Positions 36,239 through 44,065 of a DNA stretch of 64,000 bases are shown one piece after another. Where the stretch lies: positions 2,604,001 through 2,668,000 of the forward strand of contig AP024866.1 in the NCBI GenBank assembly GCA_024346835.1, given 5' to 3'. Below the pieces are notes generated by a model. The model ran no database searches. It had not been told where the DNA came from and worked only from the letters and a program-made list of their open reading frames with translations. Origin of the DNA: Vibrio comitans. Its GTDB lineage: Bacteria; Pseudomonadota; Gammaproteobacteria; Enterobacterales; Vibrionaceae. Position 1 is the first letter of the stretch; every line of letters starts with the position of its first letter. The position numbers and the translations under genes are program-made.

Positions 36239-36547
36239 CTATAAAGACTATAAACGCAGCTGCGTTGCTTTCACTAACAGTTTCTGTAAAATCGAAACCC
36301 TAAGCTTCAAGGGTTCTATTCTACTCTCTTGGGTAACCATGTAGATACGTCATTAAAGCATAGGTTTTGTGAGCGCTTTCTAACTCAGTATTAGCCCGAT
36401 GCTTGCTCGGCTTCTAAATACGCGATAGATGGTTGTCTCATTTATATATACAAAAAGTAATACGTGATAAAACATAACCTGCGATTGCTTTGGCATTATA
36501 TTATTTACGTCTTAACAGGGCGTATATTATTGATTGGAGTTTGATAC
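36239..36547. other. Spacer between IS and membrane-protein gene
   Basis: About 309 nt without a gene. It contains a small inverted repeat AACCCT / AGGGTT around 36296-36315 and presumably the promoter of the next gene. Confidence 0.35.
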
Positions 36548-37240
36548 ATGCCATTTGATGAAATTACAGCCCTTTATTTGATAGTAGCATTTCTCTTAGG
36601 TCTACTACTTAAATCTTATTTACCAAACTACGTTAAGAAGAAAGCTGAAAATTTAGCCACAAAAGAAGATATCAAGAATATCACCGAAAAAATCGAATCG
36701 GTAAAATCACAGATAGACATAAATACTGATGCTCATAAGTCTTATATCAGTGAAAGAAAGGCTGCTTTGTTAAATTTCTATGATGAAATATCGTCATTTA
36801 ATTATGAGCTAAGAGTTGTGAACTTTGGCGATTTCCCTATGGACGGCGGTCAGTCTCTTTACGACTATCAAGCTAACTATCGCAACGCTGTAGCAGAAAT
36901 CCTAAAGTCATATCAACGCTTAGTTATTTACCTTCCAAATGACTCTACTTTACTTGAGCAAGCTGCCGTATTATCAAGACAAGTCATAGAGTTTAGAGTC
37001 GTATTAAAAGACAATTTTGGCTCCATTAAAAAAGCAAGTATCAGAGAGCAACAAGCTCATGCAAACATTCAAATTAATGGTGAGAGTCCTTACATCATTG
37101 CTGCACATAATGCAGATAAAATAAATAAGGATTATTGGCTACTAATGAAGCCGCTAAATAAAAAATACAACGAATCTTATCATAGCTACATATCAAGCTT
37201 AAATAGTTTCCTGAAAGAATCAGAAATTAATTGTAAATAA
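36548..37240 (+). CDS. Membrane-anchored coiled-coil protein, 230 residues
   Basis: Function not recognised. One N-terminal membrane helix (about residues 8-26, LYLIVAFLLGLLLKSYLP) is followed by the segment KKKAENLATKEDIKNITEKI, a motif seen in many small anchored proteins of accessory regions, and then a helical cytoplasmic domain. The ATG is preceded by TTGGAG. The gene stands alone between the IS and the three-gene unit downstream, 422 nt away. It resembles the 154-residue protein at 39106 in layout (anchor, then charged helices) though not in sequence. Confidence 0.6.
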   Translation: MPFDEITALYLIVAFLLGLLLKSYLPNYVKKKAENLATKEDIKNITEKIESVKSQIDINTDAHKSYISERKAALLNFYDEISSFNYELRVVNFGDFPMDGGQSLYDYQANYRNAVAEILKSYQRLVIYLPNDSTLLEQAAVLSRQVIEFRVVLKDNFGSIKKASIREQQAHANIQINGESPYIIAAHNADKINKDYWLLMKPLNKKYNESYHSYISSLNSFLKESEINCK

Positions 37241-37662
37241 TAAAACAAGATTGATTTACTACACTTAAAATATAGCATGGATTAATCCAATAGTAATACA
37301 AAGGGTTGATTCCACTCATTCTGTGGAATTAATCCCCACATAAAAACATATTATTCCGCCAGAAAAATGCATTAGCTCGACACAAGTTGGACTTTCACGT
37401 AATAATTAAGAGCGTGACATTTGTTACCTTGGGTTATACTATATGGCTTCTTAGCTAACCTTTAGTAACTTATAGATAGACTTCTCACTGCTTTGAGAAG
37501 TTTATACCCTATTTTTCATATAAAGAAACAGCCCACACACTAATTCCTATTAACTTCAAACATCAAGCCTTATACAATTTTTATATTCGTTTAGATGCTC
37601 CACAAAGTTATGCGGAATGTAAAAATTATAATAGATTACCTCATCATTATAACTTACCAACT
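37241..37662. other. Intergenic region with two hairpins
   Basis: No gene in 422 nt. An inverted repeat GATTCCAC / GTGGAAT stands near 37308-37329. A perfect 8-bp stem ACTTCTCA / TGAGAAGT (37480-37501) with a 6-nt loop and following T residues may end the upstream transcript. The promoter of the ATPase operon should lie after it. Confidence 0.45.
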
Positions 37663-38817
37663 ATGGACATTTTTCACACAACACTTACTATGGTAACTCG
37701 TCATAGTAAGCATAACAGCATGAAATATTTATATAAAAAGAAGAGTTATAACTTCGCTAGGTTAGCACTACAACGACATTTGAAAAACATCAAGCGAAAG
37801 CAAAAGAAGAAGGGCCAAAAGTGCAGTAGTTTTGGAGCAAAAAATGCAGATGAAGTGTCTGCAATGGCTCCCACACGCATAGACCTATACAACCCTCGTT
37901 ATCATACAGAGCTTGTGATGTTTAAGCAGGAATTAGAGAAGAAAGCGGATGAGTCTTCCCAATCAAGTTACCGTAAAAAACTGAGGATTTGCTTTCGCAA
38001 TACTACACACATCACTGCTGCCGCAGGGCTGCTGATGATAGCCACAGTGGACAATATCGTATCCAAACATCCTCGTCTCAAATTTGCAGTTACTCGACCA
38101 CCGAATAGAAATAGTAAACTTGGCCAATTGGAAAACCTTGTAGATAGTGTTTTAGTTCGGGTTGGCTTTTACAAACTTATAGGTCATGAGAATATAAAAC
38201 GTCGATGTGATGCGGCTAACGTTAAGTGTTGGAGGTATGCTTACGGTGATGATGCAAATGGTGAAATTCCAGCCAGGCTAATACAAGAACTAGCTTCTTA
38301 TGGAGTAAAAACCAACAAGCTATATCGCAGTTGCTTCGAGGCCGTTGCAAACGCAACAGAACACGCTTATACAGATAAAGTAAAAGCTAAGAGGCCTTTC
38401 AATTTAGAGCGCTGGTGGTTCTTTGTTGGTGTTTTAGATGATAAGATTACTGTATTGATATGTGATCTCGGACACGGCATTCCTGATACTTTAGAAACCA
38501 CTCAATCTAAAGGAATGTTGTCAAAAATATTCGAGAAGCTAGGCTTCAAAACTAAGCCTACAGAGGACTGTATTTTAATTAGAGCTTCAACGATGGTTAA
38601 AGAGTCTCGCACTGGCATGGAGTTTAGAGGCAAAGGTGGTACCGACGTCAAAACCTTCGTAGATCAAACTGATGGCAGTGAGATGTTGATACTGTCAAAT
38701 CATGGATACTACAGATACCGTGGCCAAGATTCCCCATCACAAGCATACGACAACAAAAGGTCTGTTGGAGGAACTATAATCCAGTGGACGATTCCATACA
38801 TAGAAGTGGAAGATTAA
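37663..38817 (+). CDS. GHKL (HATPase) ATP-binding protein with N-terminal STAS-like region
   Basis: A 384-residue soluble protein. The C-terminal half has the three ATP-binding boxes of GHKL ATPases: EAVANATEHAY at residue 226 (N box), DLGHGIP at residue 268 (G1) and FRGKGGTD around 323 (G2). No phospho-acceptor His domain or sensor domain is present, so it is nearer to anti-sigma kinases (SpoIIAB/RsbW) than to a two-component kinase. Residues about 105-175 (NTTHITAAAGLLMIATVDNI and VGFYKLIG) look like a STAS-like domain. A very basic N-terminus precedes it. The start is uncertain (ATGs also at 37690 and 37720). Its stop overlaps the next ATG. Confidence 0.72.
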   Translation: MDIFHTTLTMVTRHSKHNSMKYLYKKKSYNFARLALQRHLKNIKRKQKKKGQKCSSFGAKNADEVSAMAPTRIDLYNPRYHTELVMFKQELEKKADESSQSSYRKKLRICFRNTTHITAAAGLLMIATVDNIVSKHPRLKFAVTRPPNRNSKLGQLENLVDSVLVRVGFYKLIGHENIKRRCDAANVKCWRYAYGDDANGEIPARLIQELASYGVKTNKLYRSCFEAVANATEHAYTDKVKAKRPFNLERWWFFVGVLDDKITVLICDLGHGIPDTLETTQSKGMLSKIFEKLGFKTKPTEDCILIRASTMVKESRTGMEFRGKGGTDVKTFVDQTDGSEMLILSNHGYYRYRGQDSPSQAYDNKRSVGGTIIQWTIPYIEVED

Positions 38818-39134
38818 TGATTTTATATGTGAAAGATTTTACGAAGTTTCCAGGTGCAAGATATCGTGATTTAGGCCCTCATAGCGGAGAAGAGTTTCGA
38901 GACGACAAGCTTATACCTGCGATCAGAGATAAAGGCCCCTCGCTCATAATCAACTTAGATGGTGTGTTTGGATACGGGTCATCATTCCTAGAAGAGATCT
39001 TTGGCGGTTGCGTTAGAAAAGGAATCGATGATGATGTGATGCTTTCAATCATAAAGAATATTGTCAGTGAAGATGACCCTGACCTGATTGATGAAATAAA
39101 GGAATATGTCAACGATGCCATCTCAGCTAAGTAA
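38817..39134 (+). CDS. STAS-like (DUF4325) protein
   Basis: A 105-residue protein resembling the DUF4325 family, a STAS-like fold. The pattern is TKFPGARYRDLGPHSGEEFR at the start, a buried strand LIINLDGVFGYGSSFLEEIF with the loop and helix where anti-anti-sigma factors carry their regulatory Ser, then a C-terminal helix. The start at 38817 is preferred: it shares one base with the ATPase stop (TAATG). By analogy with SpoIIAA/SpoIIAB, this protein and the ATPase are likely partners in a switch; this is inference. Confidence 0.72.
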   Translation: MILYVKDFTKFPGARYRDLGPHSGEEFRDDKLIPAIRDKGPSLIINLDGVFGYGSSFLEEIFGGCVRKGIDDDVMLSIIKNIVSEDDPDLIDEIKEYVNDAISAK

Positions 39135-39570
39135 TTGTGTCATCGAAATAGTCAACCAATCCAGTATTACCGATTATTCAGGTTGGATTAGCTTGCTCAT
39201 CACAGTTGTAGGCTGGCCAATCGTCTATTCGCTTGGTTTAAAAGTGAACCGAAAAACAGAAATTAATAAAACCATTGATCAGCTAGATGATTCTATAATG
39301 AACCTCAGAAAACATGCTAACTCATTAATAGATAAAAGTTTCTACCAATCGGATTACTTAACAATGGTTGCGCTGACAAACAGGGTTAGGGTTGTTTGTG
39401 AGCGCATTGAGCAGTTAGATAAGTCTATGAAAAAGCCGCAATCTGCACTCAGAGAGATCAAAAAAATAGCTACCGATGAGCTGTTTCATTCAAAAAATAA
39501 AAATAATGCTCTATCAAAACTTCATGGCCTAGAGTTCGTTTTAAACAACCACTATAAAAAATCTATGTGA
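39106..39570 (+). CDS. Small membrane-anchored helical protein, third gene of ATPase/STAS unit
   Basis: Not recognised as a known family. 154 residues with one membrane helix near 28-46 (WISLLITVVGWPIVYSLGL), then charged helices (NKTIDQLDDSIMNLRKHANS and VCERIEQLDKSMKKPQSA) likely to form a coiled coil. It overlaps the end of the STAS-like gene by 29 nt (start 39106, AAGGA close by; ATG 39115 is the alternative), so all three genes are coupled. It may be the membrane effector or anchor of the unit. It is the last gene before a 965-nt non-coding stretch. Confidence 0.6.
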   Translation: MSTMPSQLSNCVIEIVNQSSITDYSGWISLLITVVGWPIVYSLGLKVNRKTEINKTIDQLDDSIMNLRKHANSLIDKSFYQSDYLTMVALTNRVRVVCERIEQLDKSMKKPQSALREIKKIATDELFHSKNKNNALSKLHGLEFVLNNHYKKSM

Positions 39571-40535
39571 CTCTACTAGTCTAGTTCATGGCATAGATCC
39601 GACAGCCTGTGTCTTTGTGCCGTTTAAGCTAAACGATAAAGCTCTTTTGAGAAATCGCCACTAGCTAATGTTTTAAGTTACTTGACGTCATCAAGATCTA
39701 TAATATCAAACGAAGTGGCCTAAGAAGCTTCTGCAAATTCCCACTTTTCGAGGATACTACTTAGTGTTCAATAGCTTAACCACTGAATTTTCGATTTCTT
39801 AGCTATTAATATATTACTCACCCTCGTAGTCAATAAAAAGATTGATGTACAACTCAAAATCCAGAGAATAAATGGTGAATAGAGTTGTATCGAATGGTGA
39901 ATAACGAAAATCTAACTAATCAAAAAATTACCGTAAAGACAAACACTTACGAAGTAGATGAAAGGGTGAATGAATAACATAATAAAACAATAGAAGTCCT
40001 ACAGGCTAGAAACATCTATCGATACAGCACCATTAAATTAATAGCGTGTACAAGCAGGGTTTATAACATCCCCTCTTTAGTCACTATAAAATATCCTCTA
40101 TCTATATAGAAACGGATCAGTACCCCACCCCATACCCTACAAAGCCGGAGGCTATTTTAAAAACACAGGTCATTTGTTCTGATTGAGCAGAATGTTCCGT
40201 TTTTTCTAGTTGTCGGATTCAGATTATCTCTCTGTATATAGACAGCTTGCAGAACTAATTAGTGAACTATTGAGGTCATATCAAATTGCTGACGGTAAAG
40301 ATAGCGGGGGGAGTAGTTCAATTAATCCAGTCGTCTTACTTTAACACCAGAAATATGAAGAATAGGCGATACAATGAACAGGCCCCATATTTGTATTTTT
40401 CTAAACACAGAAAAGAGGTTCCAGGAGGCACTATTTAGCTATGACCTTTCGTTTATGTAACACCGCACGTAACACTGCCAACAAAGATATTTAAAAAATA
40501 ACTATAAAACAAGAGCTTACCCCCCATTCAGACTC
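39571..40535. other. Long AT-rich non-coding end of island
   Basis: About 965 nt up to attR with no open frame over 60 codons and frequent stops in all frames. Two copies of ATGGTGAATA occur near 39870 and 39893. It may hold decayed genes or an untranslated RNA; I saw no clear sign of either. Confidence 0.5.
40456..40475. repeat. Paired direct repeats inside attR (arm-type site?)
   Basis: GTAACAC occurs at 40457-40463 and 40469-40475, 12 bp apart, about 60 bp inside attR. Possible arm-type integrase or excisionase sites, by analogy with the pair near attL. Confidence 0.35.
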
Positions 40536-40569
40536 GCGAGGGGCCACCATATACAGAAAGGCCTGAGAG
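40536..40569 (+). repeat. attR
   Basis: GCGAGGGGCCACCATAT, five unmatched bases, then AAGGCCTGAGAG: the same blocks as at 31897-31930. Here the outer block belongs to the original tRNA terminator. Confidence 0.85.
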
Positions 40570-40593
40570 CGTTATCGCTTCTCAGGCCTTTTG
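40557..40593. terminator. Original tRNA-Ile2 terminator, now beyond attR
   Basis: Perfect 12-bp stem AAAGGCCTGAGA / TCTCAGGCCTTT followed by T. Before the island arrived this hairpin stood right after the tRNA. The island side at attL (31919-31953) offers only an imperfect replacement. Confidence 0.8.
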
Positions 40594-40627
40594 CTTTTCT
40601 ACACACTTGAAAATTGCCTCAAGGCGC

Positions 40628-40957
40628 TCACACCTTTAAGAGGGAACATAAACTAAATGGCTTTTCCATCTCCGTTCTCTCACTCTTCGAAAATGCATTC
40701 ATATCTAATCGTTTTAGGATTTCTTTAGACAAAAGCATGTCTACGATCAGCAAAAATAGAGCCCACACCAGCAAGGCAAACCCTATTGAACTAAAGCGAA
40801 CTGTTTCCTCATTAAGAACTAGTAACCCTTCTTGATAAACTTGCCAAGCACCAATGATGACAGCATACAAAATGGCATTGACCCAAAAGATAGACATCTT
40901 GCTCTTTGACCAAAAGCATAGGTGCTGGTTAGATATTCTGTTCAGAAATAAATACAT
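40628..40957 (-). CDS. Small membrane protein
   Basis: Function not recognised. A protein of up to 109 residues with two predicted membrane helices (MSIFWVNAILYAVIIGAW and SIGFALLVWALFLLIVDMLL) joined by a short loop. A shorter start at 40897 (AAAGAGC upstream) gives 89 residues and begins right at the first helix. It is the first gene outside the island on the right and shares the tRNA terminator with it. Confidence 0.5.
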   Translation of the reverse strand: MYLFLNRISNQHLCFWSKSKMSIFWVNAILYAVIIGAWQVYQEGLLVLNEETVRFSSIGFALLVWALFLLIVDMLLSKEILKRLDMNAFSKSERTEMEKPFSLCSLLKV

Positions 40958-41132
40958 GAATTAATTCTTCGCGAAAAATTCAAAGGTAAAGATAAAAACA
41001 GCATTTCAATAGGTCATTTGATGACAAAAAGATAGAGGTAGAAATAAAGCCAATCTATCTCATTGAACCTAACTACAGCACTATCCGTAAGTAACTAACA
41101 CACCATCTAAAGTTAGTGAATCGGAGTTCATC

Positions 41133-41651
41133 ATGTTAAAGGTGCTGTCTTCTACTAGAGCATTGTTACTCAGCTCTTTATTGCTGGGTTCATCGTGTAT
41201 CACCCCTTCAGTCTTTGCGGCTGGTTCAGGGGCATACCATTCAAACTCTTCCACCAGCGCAGAGAAGTTCTACAATCAGGGCGTCACCCTGATGATGGAT
41301 AAGAAGTTCAGTAAAGCGGAGAAGAAGTTTCGCAGCGCTATCAAGAAAGATTCAAAGTTGGCGGAGGCACACAACAACCTCGCTTATACCTTGAGAAAAC
41401 AAGGCACTAAAAACTATGAAGCAGCACTCACCCACTACAACAAGGCGATTTATCTCGACCAGAAATTGCCTGAGCCTTATATGTACCGAGGTGTACTTTA
41501 TGTGCAAATGGGAAATAAACAGCGTGCACTAGAAGATCATCAAACGCTTTTAGATATGAAGTCACCCTTGGCAGCAGAACTGGAATACGTTGTCAAAAAT
41601 GGTCGCGAAAAAACGCCTGAGCAATTCTTTGGCGTTTCCAACAAACTCTAG
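41133..41651 (+). CDS. Secreted tetratricopeptide-repeat protein
   Basis: 172 residues with a signal peptide (about 1-29, cut after SVFA) and two to three TPR units: KFYNQGVTLMMDKKFSKAEK, then LAEAHNNLAYTLRKQG and PEPYMYRGVLYVQMGNKQRA. TPR proteins mediate protein contacts; the partner is unknown. GGAG precedes the ATG by 6 nt. It stands alone, so context gives no function. Confidence 0.75.
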   Translation: MLKVLSSTRALLLSSLLLGSSCITPSVFAAGSGAYHSNSSTSAEKFYNQGVTLMMDKKFSKAEKKFRSAIKKDSKLAEAHNNLAYTLRKQGTKNYEAALTHYNKAIYLDQKLPEPYMYRGVLYVQMGNKQRALEDHQTLLDMKSPLAAELEYVVKNGREKTPEQFFGVSNKL

Positions 41652-41926
41652 ATTTCAATCGCTGTACTATCAGCATAGAAAGGCACCTCAATCTTGGTGT
41701 CTTTCTATGATTGAATGAGTAACGCCACAATTAATATCCTTATCTCTCTTACGATTATAAAAAGCTCAACACATTATTTGAGCCAAATAAGCCTCTTATT
41801 CTCTTTTCTCTAACGCTTATAGCAAAATCGTAGAATGAACCAAGTATAAATAACCAAACAAAATAAGAGCCACTTTAATTCATTTAATTTTATTATCGCT
41901 TAGTAACTGATATATAAGAGTTTAAT

Positions 41927-41974
41927 GCTTAATATCAGAATAAATTTAGCGTGTAATTTATTCTGATATTAAGC
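41927..41974. repeat. Perfect 20-bp inverted repeat upstream of proX
   Basis: Arms at 41927-41946 (GCTTAATATCAGAATAAATT) and 41955-41974 are exact reverse complements around the 8-nt loop TAGCGTGT. It begins about 180 nt before the proX start and is followed directly by a second hairpin. Confidence 0.85.
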
Positions 41975-41997
41975 CTCTATTTTGCTAAAAAATAGAG
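41975..41997. repeat. Second hairpin upstream of proX
   Basis: CTCTATTTT / AAAATAGAG with a 5-nt loop, stacked directly on the 20-bp inverted repeat. Confidence 0.7.
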
Positions 41998-42106
41998 AAA
42001 TAGGTTAATTTTCAAGTGCTTATTTTTGGTTCTAAGAAAGTGAAGGTACAATAACTAACCGATATATTGTAACCTTAAATCGAGACTAAACCATATAAAA
42101 GGACTT

Positions 42107-43099
42107 ATGATGAAATGGAAACTAGCCTCATTAGCGATCATCGCTAGTGTTTCAACTCACGTTCAAGCAGAAGAATGTGGCACTGTTACCATCGCAGATA
42201 TGAACTGGAACTCAGCCAGTGTCATCGCCAATATCGACCGCTTCATACTAGAGCATGGCTACGGTTGCGACGCAGAACTTACCCCTGGTGACACTATGCC
42301 AACCGCTACCTCAATGATTGAAAAAGGCCAACCAGATATTGCTCCAGAGCTTTGGACAAACTCAGTTAAAGATGCCGTTGAAAAAGGCGTTGAAGAAGGG
42401 CGACTAGCCTACGCAGGTAAAGCCCTTGTTGATGGTGGTGAAGAAGGTTTCTGGGTGCCATCCTATCTCGTTGAAGAATACCCAGAGCTTGCCACAATTG
42501 AAGGCGTAAAAAAGCACGCTAAGCTATTCAAGCACCCCGAAGATCCTGATGTAGCAGGCTTTTACGGCTGTCCTGCAGGTTGGGGCTGTCAAATCTCAGG
42601 TGGCAACCTATTTGAAGCTCTTGAGCTAGAAGAAGCAGGGTTTGAGCTTATTGATTCAGGCTCAAGCGCGGGACTGTCTGGTTCTATTGCAAAGGCCTAT
42701 GAGCGCAAAGAAGGTTGGTTCGGTTACTACTGGGCACCAACAGCTGTTCTTGGTAAGTACGAAATGGTTAAGGTTGACTTTGGTAGTGGTGTTAACGAAG
42801 AAGAATTCGTTAATTGTATCGCTCTAGAGAGTTGCGAAAACCCAACCGTATCTATGTACCCACCATCACCTGTTAACACTGTGGTTGCAGCAACCTTTGC
42901 TAACAAAAACCCAATGGCCATGGAGTATCTGGCTAAGCGTGGTTTCAAAAATAGCGATATGAACAAACTGCTAGCATGGATGGAAGATGAGCAAGCAAGC
43001 TCTGAAGACACTATGTATCACTTCTTTGAAACCTCACCAGAAATTTGGAAGCAATGGGTATCACCTGAAGTAGCAGAAAAAATTGCTGCCAATCTATAA
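42107..43099 (+). CDS. proX: Glycine betaine/proline ABC transporter, substrate-binding protein
   Basis: Periplasmic OpuAC/ProX-type binding protein, 330 residues, with signal peptide MMKWKLASLAIIASVSTHVQA. It shows family segments VTIADMNWNSASV, PDIAPELWTNS and the Trp/Tyr-rich GWFGYYWAPTAV. Aromatic residues of this kind form the cage for quaternary amines, and four Cys (for example GCPAGWGC) suggest disulfides. The start follows AAAGGA; a second ATG is one codon later. First gene of an X-W-V ordered operon for compatible-solute uptake. Choline rather than betaine as ligand cannot be excluded. Confidence 0.85.
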   Translation: MMKWKLASLAIIASVSTHVQAEECGTVTIADMNWNSASVIANIDRFILEHGYGCDAELTPGDTMPTATSMIEKGQPDIAPELWTNSVKDAVEKGVEEGRLAYAGKALVDGGEEGFWVPSYLVEEYPELATIEGVKKHAKLFKHPEDPDVAGFYGCPAGWGCQISGGNLFEALELEEAGFELIDSGSSAGLSGSIAKAYERKEGWFGYYWAPTAVLGKYEMVKVDFGSGVNEEEFVNCIALESCENPTVSMYPPSPVNTVVAATFANKNPMAMEYLAKRGFKNSDMNKLLAWMEDEQASSEDTMYHFFETSPEIWKQWVSPEVAEKIAANL

Positions 43100-43165
43100 T
43101 CCCATATAAACCATTAATTAAGGGCAGCCAGCCAGTTGCCCTTTCGACTATATAAAGGAATATAT

Positions 43166-44065
43166 ATGTTCGATAGCAGTTGGTTGTCCAGTTTTCCCGA
43201 AATAGACCGCTCTACTATGCGAAATATTCGTAAATCCCTAGACGGTGCTTATAAAGATTTTTCGAGAGAATATGGCGACTTCATCGAATCCCTATTTGAT
43301 CCACTTCTTTCATTCTTGGTGTGGTTTGAAAAATTACTACTTGCCACGCCTTGGTTTATTGTTTTAGCCGTTATCACTGCCCTTATTTACTTAGCCAGTC
43401 GCTCAATTAAGTTGACTATCGGCGGAGTCATTGCACTTATTTTTATTGGATATTTAGGTATGTGGGAAGATACGATGCGAACGCTCAGTATCATCACTGT
43501 ATGTACCCTACTCGCCATTGTTGTCGGCATCCCTATTGGCATAGCTATGGCGCGCTCTAATCGAGTGCAAAGTGTTGTGACACCGATTCTCGACATCATG
43601 CAAACCATGCCAGCTTTCGTCTATCTAATACCTGTCGTAATGCTATTAGGCATAGGTAAGATCCCTGGGCTAATCGCCGTCGTTATCTACGCGATCCCAC
43701 CTGTTATTCGTCTAACCAACCTGGGTATCCGATTGGTTGATAAAGAAGTGATGGAAGCTGCAACAGCCTTTGGCGCAAGCCGCAGGCAACGTTTGTTTGG
43801 TGTTCAACTTCCCTTAGCAATGCCCACTATCATGGCTGGTATCAACCAAACCGTAATGATGGCACTGTCTATGGTGGTCATTGCCTCTATGATCGGTGTA
43901 AAAGGCCTGGGACAACCGGTACTTAAATCCATCACTAACCAATACTTCACTCTAGGCTTACTCAATGGTTTGGCAATTGTGGTGCTGGCTATTCTTATCG
44001 ACCGTTCAACACAAGCTTATGCTAAACGAACTCAGGCTCACCTAGGAGATTTAAGACATGACTAA
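43166..44065 (+). CDS. proW: Glycine betaine/proline ABC transporter, permease
   Basis: Inner-membrane subunit of 299 residues with about six membrane helices after a hydrophilic N-terminus. The ATPase-contact EAA loop is EAATAFGASRRQRLFGVQLP. I chose the ATG at 43166 with AAAGGA 6 nt upstream; the frame to 43136 adds ten residues without support. The stop overlaps the proV start by 8 nt. Confidence 0.87.
   Translation: MFDSSWLSSFPEIDRSTMRNIRKSLDGAYKDFSREYGDFIESLFDPLLSFLVWFEKLLLATPWFIVLAVITALIYLASRSIKLTIGGVIALIFIGYLGMWEDTMRTLSIITVCTLLAIVVGIPIGIAMARSNRVQSVVTPILDIMQTMPAFVYLIPVVMLLGIGKIPGLIAVVIYAIPPVIRLTNLGIRLVDKEVMEAATAFGASRRQRLFGVQLPLAMPTIMAGINQTVMMALSMVVIASMIGVKGLGQPVLKSITNQYFTLGLLNGLAIVVLAILIDRSTQAYAKRTQAHLGDLRHD

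Larger units (their letters stand above)
31897..40552. mobile_element. Genomic island in tRNA-Ile2, about 8.6 kb, integrase decayed
   Basis: The island is defined by a 17-bp direct repeat covering the tRNA 3' end (31897-31913 and 40536-40552). Both copies are followed after five variable bases by AAGGCCTGAGAG. The inside is visibly more AT-rich than the flanks and carries an excisionase-like gene, remnants of a tyrosine recombinase, an IS903-like insertion and five genes of unknown role. No intact integrase gene is present, so the island is probably fixed unless served in trans. The tRNA remains intact at the left end. Confidence 0.85.
41652..42106. other. Intergenic region upstream of proX with several hairpins
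   Basis: 455 nt without a gene. A stem CATAGAAAG / CTTTCTATG with inner CACC / GGTG (41674-41709) follows the TPR gene and may terminate it, though no T run follows. The 20-bp inverted repeat and a second hairpin listed below lie in its second half. Confidence 0.5.

Noticed and set aside
40441..40494. A 17-codon frame (MTFRLCNTARNTANKDI) after a GGAGG near attR
   Set aside because: The spacing from the ribosome-like site is long and the frame is very short; the repeats inside it are better explained as att-arm sites.
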